A stretch of 64,000 nucleotides of DNA from Siphonodentalium dalli. Lineage: Eukaryota; Mollusca; Scaphopoda; Gadilida; Siphonodentaliidae. The position numbers were made by a program, and so were the translations under genes. This document shows positions 24,101 through 36,100 of this stretch, piece by piece. Numbering within the stretch: the first letter of the stretch is position 1; every line of letters starts with the position of its first letter. Location: positions 125,957,030 to 126,021,029 of the forward strand of contig CP136067.1 of assembly GCA_032622095.1 (NCBI GenBank), written 5' to 3'. The notes under the pieces are model-generated. The model was not told the DNA's origin. It made no database searches and saw only the letters and a program-made list of their open reading frames with translations.

Positions 24101-27100
24101 ACCGATCCGATTTCGATTAAACTTGGTATCTGGGGGTACTTTCGGTCGTGGAGTGGCATGGGCCTGCTAATTTGCCCGTGCGACGTGACCTTGATCTTGA
24201 AATCGGGACATTTCAAGGTCAAACGCCCGAATATCACGGGATTTCGATGAAACTTGGTATGTGGGGGTACTTTCGTATGGGGAGTCCCATAAGCCTATTC
24301 ATTTGCCCGTGCGACGTGACCTTGACCTTGAAGTCGGGTAAATTCAAGGTCAAATTGCGAATTTTGATAAGATTTCCACGGAATTTGATACATAGGGTTA
24401 CTTTTGTCCACTGAGTGTTTTGGACGGGTCAAATCGTGATCCCGACCTGACCTTCAAAATTATCAATTATCAAACCGGATAGATTTCGACGGGTACTTTT
24501 GTCGGGTAATTTTGTCCGGGCAGTATTTTGGACGGGTTAAATCGTGGCCCCACCTGACCTTGACCTTCAAAATGGACAATTCAAGGTCAAATCGCGCAAT
24601 TCGCTGAAAAGCAGAGGGGAAACAGCCCGGACGAAGTCGGGTCCACCTGCTATATATATTTTGGGACTTCTGTTTGTTTGTCTGTTTGTCTGTTAGCTAT
24701 GGCCGGGAAAACTGCCGGACGGATTGAGCCCAAACTTCCTATCTAAGGGTAAAATACCAGATGGAGTGTCATCGCACCGCTTCTGAGAACGTCAGATCAC
24801 TCACTCTCCAATCCCCCGCCACAGCAATGGCAATTCATGGGTTAATCGCGTGATAGTTAAAGACCGTTCGTATCCGCAGTGTCGTTGATAAAGAGCGTGT
24901 GTGTGTCCAGACCAGTCTGGGTGAACGTCGACTCTATATTTGAAATATAGAGTCTGGAGCTTATGTAGCCAAAACCATTTCTATTCAGCGAAGAGCTTCC
25001 CCAAAATGACGTCACGGATTTAAAAAAATACATCGATGATTGACAGGTGTCCCCACGTGTTATTTGTTGTGCTTCGCAATAATAGTAATGGCCTGTGTCG
25101 CGACATAAGATTACAGCAGATAATATTTGTCGTGTGTGCGACTATGCTTTTTCGGGAGATGAACTCGCTGCATCACCAGGAAAGCTGCATCCGAGAGCAA
25201 AAAATAAGGTCGTCATCAAAAATGATGCTTTAGAACTATTTAAAAGCATAAAATTAAGTCATTTCCTCGGTGTTAACTTTCAGATGACTTTTTTACGACA
25301 AATAATTTGATTTGCAAACCATGGTACAATAAAGTAAATCAAATACACGGACGTGAGTGAGTTCTATTTATATTTATGGGAGGCCAAGTTGGTACCATGC
25401 GCAGGCCTATCTATCAGGTCTAGCACATCCTTCAAATTAATCCGAATCGTACCGAATATATAATTTCGAAGCCATTGTTTCTGTCTGTTGTATTTGCAAG
25501 CATCGCTTTCGATCGGAGAAATTCCGCTCTGTTACTATATTTAGAGGTGACATTATGGGAGTCTAGCTCCGCCCACTGACACTTGTTTATTAACCCATAC
25601 GGTTTCATTGGACGGAAAATAATTTACGCAATCAATCAGATTACGGAATCCCGAGGACTTGGAAATGAAATATCGATGTTATCCGTCAGACCTTATATTC
25701 AATGTTGTAATGAATATTTAGGTATGAGTTTACTCAGACTGTGTCCAGACATGAGCGTGTTGTGTCTGTGTACAGACATGAGCGTGTTGTGTGATTATGT
25801 CTGTGTTCGTACTTAGGGGTTCCTGTGAATGGGGGAGATTTTCATCGGGTCAGTTTTTCCGCCCGAGATGACCTTCACCTTGAAACGGGTACCCACAAAT
25901 GATCTAATATATATTTTCGGACTTCTGTCTGTTTGTTTGTCTGTTAGCTATGGCCGGGAAAACTGCTGGACGCATTTCGACGAAATTTTATACCTACCGG
26001 TAATTTTGTCCGGGGAGTGATTTGTCCGGGTCAAATAGTGACTCCGACCTGACCTTGACCTTCAAAATGGTCAATTCAAAGTCAAAGCCCGGACGAAGTC
26101 GGGTCACCTGCTAGTATGCTATATATCACGTCAGATGAACATTACGCAATCAACGTCGCGAATGAACTACACAAAAGCAGGACACCACACCCGTAAACTA
26201 TTAAACTGCATTTGCTGGAGTAAAATTCACTTATTTAAAACGATTCTAGAACATCTATTGTCATGAAGACACTCAGAGTCGATAGCAATTCCCAAGCGGT
26301 ATTCCCAAACTTCCCCACCGAATTTGCGGTCTCCGTTGAAAAATCGAAAGGTAAACAATCGCTACAAAGGTGCGTGCGTTCTATGCTCTCATGACCACTC
26401 TGATGTCATAGAGTCGATAGCAATTCCCAAGCGGTGTTCCCAAATTTCCCCACCGAATTTGCGGTCTCCGGTGAAAAATCGAAAGGTTAACAATCGCTAC
26501 ACAGGTGCATTATATGCTCTCATGACCACTCTCGTGTCATATTAGTATTGCTAATACTAATGGTGAACTAGTTATGTAACACATTCCTTTATCCCTCGAT
26601 ACTAAAGTATCGCATTTCATAGTTTCGATGATCAGTCTCATTCGTTAATTTTGTTTTTCACGGTAACTATGGACGCGTTTAGGAAATTACGTCATGATGT
26701 CGGGCGACTGTTGGTACATGTCGCCCAATTTCTTAAAGTATCACTGCGTGTTGTGATGTGGGAAACGACATTTCCATCGGCTGATAGAGATTGTCACTAC
26801 CAAGCGTATCTAAGGGCATTGACCAATCAAATGCAAGCATTTAAGCGAACGCGAAAGTAGTTGTAATTATATATGATTTCACCCTTTCAGTGCCAGGGGC
26901 CGATCGCATCGGCCCTAATTTACGGTCTGTAAAATTGGCCCTAAAACAAATTTAAAATATTTTTTATTTTATTTATTTATTTATTTTTTTAGATTTTTTT
27001 GGGTTGAATTTTTTTGGGTATGCTTTAGCATGCTATAGCGAATTTAAAAACAAACTGGATAAAACATTAGGGGCATGTTATAACTCAAAACTATCACCAA

Positions 27101-30100
27101 GTATTCATAGTAATAATTTTGATGCCCATGAAAAACGTAAGATTCCCTGGCACTAAGGGGGTGTTTATACATTACCCGGCGAAGATCGCATTCGCTTTAG
27201 CCGGCAGCGATAACAATAGAGTGTTTATACTTCGCCGGATAAGAATTACGGCTATCCGGATACTCAGCTATACGGTTTTCAACTTTTGGATAAAAATGAT
27301 TTAGTACAAGCACCTGATTATCATATGGATTCTAATTCGCTCTGCGGTTAAGTTAGATGTTTATCTGGGGTCATGCCGTCATGGGTGATTTCCTTTCAAC
27401 AATTAACTCGAACACTATTATTGTGCAATCGCTGATAGACCAGCCCGCTTTTCACCTGTGTATATATTGGTCAGTGTGCCAGTTTGATTGTCTCTAATCA
27501 GCTGTCAGGTCGGTGGTCACGCACCTTGGTTATAAGCTATTATTATAAATACTAACCGATGATGGTACACGTACTCTGCATGTGCATGATACATTTGTTG
27601 CGCATTCGAGGGAATTAATTCATGTACATGTATGTCCATATATATATATATGGAAAAAATGGGATGGCACGTTTCTGTGGATACAAACTTAATGGACAAT
27701 TAGTTCAATAATCTAAATCCGAGTGCGCCGTGGACATATTTACACAGGGACGGGTCTAGAGGGCCTGATTTGGAGGTGTGGGACTGTTCATCTTTGGAAT
27801 TTATCGACCGACCGTGGTTATGGCCAGGTGTGAGAATTTGTTTTAATCTGAACCCTGAAAATTGCAAAATCCTAGCATCCAGCCTTAAGATTTCCAATTG
27901 TTGGACATTTTCCAAACTTGACGCACCTCTAATAAGGTTGGATCATTTCCAACTGATGGTCATTTCAGTCCAACAATTTGGTAAAAAAATAAGCAAATGT
28001 TGCCTAAAGAAATCACCAATAACAAATTGTTGAAAATAAAACTACGAGAACAATTTCAACATATTGCTGATATCAAATGTCCAACTATTGCCGTGTCAGG
28101 TATGAAATTTCCAGCTTTTGAATATTTTGATTAAAGTTGGGATGAGACACCCCCATCGCCACGGCCCTATATACATGGACATGGTGAACGCCCGAGTAAA
28201 ATGAAAAACATATTTTATTGTATAAGGTGCAAACGGAAAATGTGTCACATTTGATTCGCGATGTTGAAACTTATATATATAATATAAAATCCAATCCGAA
28301 TGATTAGACACCAATTTGTAGATGTATGCGACGAAAAGATCTCAAAACTGACAATGGCCATGCTTTTGGTGCGACACTCACTTCACAGGCTGTGTGTGAA
28401 CCCAAACAAACCATTAACAATGTTTTTTAAATATCTATAAAATTACCAATAGCAATACCTGGAAGTTTGAGTTGGATATTAATAATTTCGGCATTTCCAT
28501 TTCTAAAAAGTTTCATTTCACTATACTGCCAAACCATATCTCTAACAGAAAGCGGCTAGATGTTTACACGTGTACAGCAATATCATATTGCAGTTCAGTG
28601 AGAACTAAAACGAAAACTATTAACAAGTAAAGGAGACACATGAATATATGCGTATCTTCGCCGGCGATGTGTAAACACTCTGCCCAACCTTCGCCGGCTA
28701 ACGGGTTCGCCGGGTAACGGCTTCACCGGCTATGTGTAAACGTCACCTAAACATACAAAATAAGTCTGTTAAAGAATATAAGAAAAAATTATTAAAATTG
28801 TAAAAAATTGTTAAAAATTGTTAAAAATAATAACAAATGATGAAAAATTGTTAGGCCAATGCATTCTCTTATATATGCGAGGCGACCTATGGTCGGCTCG
28901 CATATATAAGAGAATGCATTGGCACAGGGTATATGGGTTGATACAAAAATCGGACCTGGCACTCAAAGGGTTAGTGACTTTATTGGTGACGTAGGTTCCT
29001 TGCACTGGTTTTTAAATTGATTTCGTGTTTGTAAACTAATCCAGGTGCAGCAAAGAGAACGGTGTATTCTTCACTGGACATATTGAGCGGAATACTCAAT
29101 GTTTATGTAACCGACACGGAGCAGAGCGATTTTTCTCGCATTCTTGGGTCAGCGAAAATGGAATGTCCGATGACAGGCAAAGACATGTGAGTGAAGTATT
29201 CCTGTATTTGTACTGACGAATGGCAGTTTTATATAGAGCTTAATCCATAGAGGCAATACGAGCTTTTTATATGCATTATAAGTTTCAGATTCTGTAGAGT
29301 TATCACCCGGGTCAAGTGGTCCTGCTAATGTGCTATGATGCTGGTTAGTCCTGCTGAATTGCTATGATGCTGTTAGGGCAAACTGATGCTGTTAAGAAAA
29401 ACTACCCATATTTTTTTTAAGTTGTCATTTTCGCTGTGTTCTGATAATCTGAACATATATAGAAAAAGCCGTTATGTGTATAAAACTTCAAGAACATATA
29501 TATTGCGAAACAGTTTAATTCTGGTTGTATTAGTTGTTGCAGATCGACTACGACCAATATGCCTGTTCGTGTCGTTTTGCACACACAAGCGCAGCCATTA
29601 TTAATATGTATGTATATATATATTCTGTTCTTGAGTGTTTCATACACACACACTGATTTTCCTAAAATCGTTCGGTTAGCCAAACACCGCGAAAATAACA
29701 ACTTTAGAAAAAATAACGGTACTTTTTCGTAATGGTATCAGTTTGCTATAATAGCATCATAGCATTTCAGCAGGACCACCAGCATCATAGCACATTAGCA
29801 GGACCACTTGACCAGGGGTGATTATTCTCAGTGTATTTCTTTGGGTATATTTTTCTACATGTATAAATTATTTCGAATTATTCATTACTGTAACAAGTAC
29901 AAAACAGATGCATGCATCAGATCACCCATGAATTAATTTACAAAGAATTAATCACGAAAATTTGGGAAATACTGTAAATTTAATATTGAAAGTTCAAATA
30001 ATAATAGAAAATAACATTTGAGGTATATAAATATCTATATATGATGTCAATGTTTCATTGCGTTATGTCAATAAATAATCAAATTCGTTACCCGTGACTG

Positions 30101-33100
30101 AAACACGACTCCATAATGCACCGGTCGGTGAAGTTTCCACCCGACCCATTACCTATATGCGAAAAGCACATAAGCCGCTTACACCCATTGGGTCAGCCGT
30201 GTGTCAGAACGAAAACAACCAAATTGTCATTCCATACCCAATACGGACATAAATTCCAAATTTCATTCATATGTCACAAAGTGATATCAGCAGGGTAGAG
30301 TTAATTTCTTCTTGGAACGCAAACTTCCATTCGGTGGTAAATTCATTGTGATTTCTAACCGCAACGCGACTTGTGGAATGTCATACCTATCAGCATATAC
30401 GACATTATACTCAGAAACAACTAATTATACCACCTGTGAATAATGAAAGTCCGGTATGGCTTGCTGGGGAGTAATTTGCATTTAGTGGATTATGAATGCG
30501 GATTATATAATTGCGCATTGAGATACACAGTCACAGTGACACCCGGTGGTCATTTTATTCTAAATTCCAACTAATAAACAGCTTGTATAATGTCAAGCGT
30601 GCCAGCATATATCAACTCTGCATAACAGAAGCACGTGTGTTGACTGCCATGATTATTAGCATTTAGTGGATTATGCGTGCATGTAGAATTGCACATGATA
30701 ATATATTTGTTACACATGGCATGCTATCGAGATAGTTGACTTGTTACTCGAATATCCATGTCTAATTGGCGATAAGCAATTCTGTATAATCACCTTTGAG
30801 CAATTGGTTTAACAGACGAATCAATTTGGTCAGAAGGGACTTCCATTTTGAGAGCGGGAAGTTGTGGATTGGAGAGGAGAGATCTGCGAATGATACCTTT
30901 TGATATGTAGCAACCATATGCTTGTATTTTGCTGGCCCAGGTGTGGCAATGTTAGTCTGCCATGGCTTAGCTTTTGTTCACTTCACATTTGTTTATAATC
31001 GGAAATAAAGATGTGCATCGATATGACTATTTGCGTCCCAGCTATATTCCCCGCTGTGACACATATTCATTGAGAAACACATTGGAAGAATGCGACATGA
31101 CCCCCGCTTACACATTTTAATTTGCGCTGGCCGTTTACGTATACATTCCACATCATAACACGGACATATATTCAAAATTTCATTCATATCCATTGATAAC
31201 AATGTAGAAAAGGCAAAACAACACCCCGCTTACACCTTTTATTTGGAGCCGGCCTCGGCTAACACTTTGGTGTGTCCCAATTGACACGTGTCAATATATT
31301 TGGGTTGGTTTAATGCAATTCGGTATGATTACTATCGATTAAGCAACATAACCGATGATACTTTTACAGGTATTTGGGCTAACGTTTACTCATAATGGTC
31401 AACCGAAACACATACGATTTCGGTTGGCACGCCATTGACATTTCCCTAAGCTGTGGACACCTTTGTGTGCAATACATGTTTCCCGATCTACCTGCAGTTT
31501 AGCGTTGTCCCCTTTATATTACCTGATAACAGGGCCAGCTAGTTAAGTTGCAACCACATATAATATCACTTAACACGGTGGGGAAATCACGTGGTTTCGA
31601 GGTTGGTGAGTAGCTCAAAATTTGCAAACGCACAGAAACATAATATACGAGGAACTGACACAAAACTTAGCAGTTTGACTGTTACGAGCATATGCTAGTT
31701 TATTTTTGAAACAAGTTGATACCTTATTTGTTCTGAAATACTTAGTGGTTTTCTATAACATTCTGACCAAAGTTGCCAGTCGGAGGTGCATGGAATACAC
31801 CAGTCCATACATCTTGGAGAATCCTTCGACTTACAACTTTGGTCAGAATGTTAGAGCAAACAGATATGAGTTTTGACACAAATGAGGTATCAGCTTGTTT
31901 GAAAAATAGTATAGCATCTGCTCGTAGCTATCAACATAATATGTAATATGTCATATCTTATTTTATCATATGACTCAATCATTATTTACGTTGGAAAGTA
32001 TGTCATAAATCAATTTCATATGAACTACTAGTTCATATCACCTTCCGATAATTTGATTGGTTCGTTGACAAAAAGTGTGTTTTGATTGGCTGAATGGCAG
32101 CCGGTGCCGAGCCGTATCTCTAACTAAATGCAGGTCAAATTCGTGCGCGTCAATCAACGCGATGCCGAAATTCTCGCAATTATAATCTTGAAATATATAG
32201 TTTTGGACATTGTTATACGATCAATAGAATATGTAATTCGTATTTATCTAATAAACATACGATATAATGTCACAAACTGAGAACAGAATAGCCCACTATA
32301 TCTTCGCGTGCATATTATTTCTGCTAGTTCACCAGGTGTAATTGGGCTTCCGGTGCAATGAAATGACGTCACATTAACTTTTTGCTGCCGATGTCATATA
32401 GCTATTTAGTGATTTGTGTGCGGTTTGGACATCATAATCAATTTATAGGTGACATATGATAAATAGAATATGTAATTCGTGTTTCTCTCATATGATATTT
32501 ATGAAACTCGTCACGAATTATTAGACTCGTTTCATAAATATCATATGAGAGAAACACTCATTTCATATCCTCTATTTATTAACTTTCTTCCTCGCGTCTG
32601 GTTGCGTTTTAGATCGCCTCGGCTATTTTGAATGCGTGGTACTCATCAACTCGAAGCCACGTGATCCCCCATCGTGCTTATATGTTCAATGGGATTAAGT
32701 CGCAATAACGACTTATTTATAACATTTTAATCAGTTGTACAAACGTCTTATGATTCCCCAGTCGACAACAGCATACTACATTTAAGTTTAGCCAATTATA
32801 CATCCATAGATATATGTTTGTTTATATATTCAGTCCGCCGCAAGTTTACATCTTCTATTCAATTCAACTTCTGATTGGGCAAAAATGTCTCACCTTTTGA
32901 AATTGAATTACAATTTACATTAATTTTGTCTTATTATCCACATGGTACAGATCAGCCTTCTTCTATGCCGACACGACGCAGCCAGCGAGTTCTCTCTACG
33001 TGACCAGTTACGACTGGCTGAAACTGTAAGTGCCGTAAAACGACGATTCTTCGCTTAGGGTACGTTCATAGGCTGGCAAAATTGCACTGCAAACTGCAAA

Positions 33101-36100
33101 AATGCCATGCCCGGTTGTCGTTTAGTAAGCTGGCATTTTTGCCGGCTGCCGACTACCTCGTGCTCCGTCGTGGCTGACTGACAACAATCAACGATGATTT
33201 GTGATAACGGCGTGTACCACTTAGCCGGTTACCACAAAACGAGGCCACTAACAATAATTGCTAGTGTCCCCGTTGTCCTTGGTACGAATTGTGTATCGGA
33301 GAGGTGCATTGGTAGAACAGTTTGTTCTCGACGATTGTCATACACACTTAATTATACATGTATACGCTTCGCCGTTATTCGCGAGGAATATCATGACTTG
33401 GTATAAAGATTCCCGAATGTGGTAGTTCTCAAGTCAGAAACGTATACAACTTCACCAAACGTATATAATATTTATGGAGGCACGGACTCAGTATGAGTAT
33501 TCGTTTTTCAAATGTGCTTAATTCAATGAACTTGATCAAGTTCTCATTTATTATCGACATTGTCACGTATCGAACGGAATGGCACATTGAGATGTCCCGA
33601 TTTTCGCCCATGTGGGGGTTGGAACCCATTCAAACATCGTCTAGCCCAGACTGCGATGATCGTATCCACTGTATTGATGTAACATAGTTGTTTTGAAAGT
33701 GATGTTGCTTGTGTCATGGTGTGGGTCTTGGCAGTAGTGATACTGGTTAGTCTTTGGGGCATTGGTAAAGTATATACATGTATATACATGTATACAACTG
33801 TTCAGTCAATTATGATGTGTATATGTATAGGCTATTATTACGTAAATAATAATAGGCTGACATAAAGCATAACAAATACAATCTAACTCGCATGAACAAA
33901 GCCGGATAGCCCAGTTAGTTGACATATCTGAGCATTCTCAAGTAAACCCATTTCAATCAAGGCAATACTTTACCACCAGGGACGTGTGTCAGGGGTGGAT
34001 CCCGAAAGTAAAACAGTTGGACATTTCATGCCTGACACAACATTAGTTGGCAATTTCCGACCAATATTGTTTGAATTTTGTGTCGATAATTTGATATATC
34101 AAACAGTACTGTAGTAGGTGTGATATTTGTTGTTATTAGACCAAAAAACCGAATTGCTTTACTGATGTATTATCTAGCAATCAGTTGAGAATTATCAACT
34201 TTAGGGGTGTTACGATGGGAATATCAAATATAGTTGGACAGTTTTATAATAGATATTAAGATTAAATAATGTATGTATGTTACAATGGGGACATTACATG
34301 CATACAGTGGTAATTTTGTTTAGTAAATTGACAATCTTGGATGTTAGGTTAGGAATTTCCATCGACAGTTATTTTGCTTGTGGTACCAGTTAAAAACACC
34401 AATACAAGGCGGTGGGTACCAATGGGATTTCTCGATTTCTTCGTTGAGCCAAGTGCGGACCCACCGTATCCTCTCTAGGTTGCGTTTATGGTACTCATAT
34501 ATGAGCAACATCCCATCGATGGAACTGGCCGCAGCTATCTCACATTCCAACTTATTAAGTAACATTATTTTGACTGGCCTAAGAATACTAACACGCACTG
34601 TGTTCTTAATATATTGTGAACAACTCAGCGATATCACCAATCACGCAAAAACCGCTGTCGTTCGTTGATCACAACTAACGCTGATTTGTTGACAACTGGG
34701 AGAAATTAATCCGTGTTGACAATTTTGCAGCTGGCATTTTTGCAGTTTGCAGTGCAATGTTGCCAGCGTATGAACGTACCCTTAAGGAGGAGGTCAAGTG
34801 ACCAATTCTGAATGGGGATTTCCATGCAAATCGCCCCAGCAAACAAAAGTTATGCATGAAGCAATTGACTGGGAACTACATTGTTTGAGAAATGCCCGTC
34901 GCTTTAACGGTGTCATACCGCGCAACATCGCTGCCAACATTTGACCGTTAAACACACGGTCAGGCTGTAACATTTTCCACGCTACGAAACTGTTTAAGTA
35001 ACTGACAGACTTTAACCATGCAGTAACAGTCAGACCGTTGTATGTTTTACGGTTCAACCCGTTTAATTAATATTAATACCGTAACTAATAACGGTCAGAC
35101 GAATGGTATTTTTCACGGGTCACCACCAATTTTTGTTATCTTATTTTGCTAATTCACCGTTGTGACAATATGTAATACAGTGTATTCTCGAATAGAAAAC
35201 AAATATGCCGAAATCAGAAACTAACTCGCGAGGGGCACCCCTGGTTGAGTCTGGGATATTTGGCACTCGGGACTTGGCTAGAGGGCTTTCGTTGTGGGGG
35301 GGGGGGGGTCTCCACCTTGGAATGTCCACTGCACCACATCCCTTGACCCACACCAAACTCCCAAGTTTGCGTAATTGAATTTGTACACCCCTGGGGCTTT
35401 GATTTTTCCCAAATGCTCCCTCACAGACTACTTTATGTTAGCCTATTGTAAATGGACCAGTAGTCTTGTGGCCACTAGCCATGCAGGGGGTGAAAAGGAT
35501 GGTTCGGCCCAGTATGAGAATATTGTTTAGATGTTAACCTGAAAATAAAAACATCCTAACATCTAGTGGTAAAACGCCAGACAAATTCACACCCCGATTT
35601 ATTTGTCTTAAATTAATTAGCAAGTAATTACTGGCAAGGCCACAGGACACACGGGTCGAACGATGGTTCGGCCCGGTGTGAGAACATTTTGAAATCTGAA
35701 CATTTGACAATCCTAGCGTCTAGACTGACCTCGAAACTTTCCATGTAGGGGACATTTTCAACCTGACACACACCCTAAGGTTTGCCACCTGATGGCCATT
35801 TCAGAACCTAATGTTGGTGTGAAATTTCCAACTAATGTTGTATTAGGTTTGACTACAGTTGGGTGTTGTAAGACCCCTGCATAACCACCCTTGTCGGCAC
35901 GTCCCTGCTTGGCACCCATGCTAAGAGCGCGTCTTGCATTCACTGAAGACGAGAACTCGTCGATACTAAATTATGTTGGAAAACATGGGTGGCACATGGG
36001 GAGGGGTCAGGGGGCTACATCCCCACCGCTGTCGGGGAGGGATAGCCACCCCGTCGGTTAGATCTGCAACGTTCAACCAGGTAAAGCCCCACTCCTGCCA

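Larger units (their letters stand above)
18737..29044 (+). other. Intron 2 of the VirK-like gene
   Basis: This 10.3-kb phase-1 intron opens with a duplicate of the end of exon 2. It then holds a fold-back plus TIR composite (19994-21839), the Helitron-like cluster (21869-26114), a 135-bp tandem duplication (26275-26541), a Harbinger-like element (27157-28747) and a perfect palindrome (28850-28929). The stretch 18820-19990 shows nothing recognisable. Confidence 0.7.
29187..32950 (+). other. Intron 3 of the VirK-like gene
   Basis: This 3.8-kb phase-2 intron contains a 519-bp TIR element (29303-29821) and two fold-back repeats (31681-31930, 32458-32580). The 30-31.6 kb stretch has diverged repeat copies sharing a 'cgcttacac...' motif, also seen at 36.7 and 38.5 kb, but no coding sequence I can support. 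Confidence 0.65.

Noticed and set aside
33901-34010. tRNA- or SINE-like A-box (GGATAGCCCAGTTAGTTG)
   Set aside because: No B-box at a suitable distance and no cloverleaf could be drawn.
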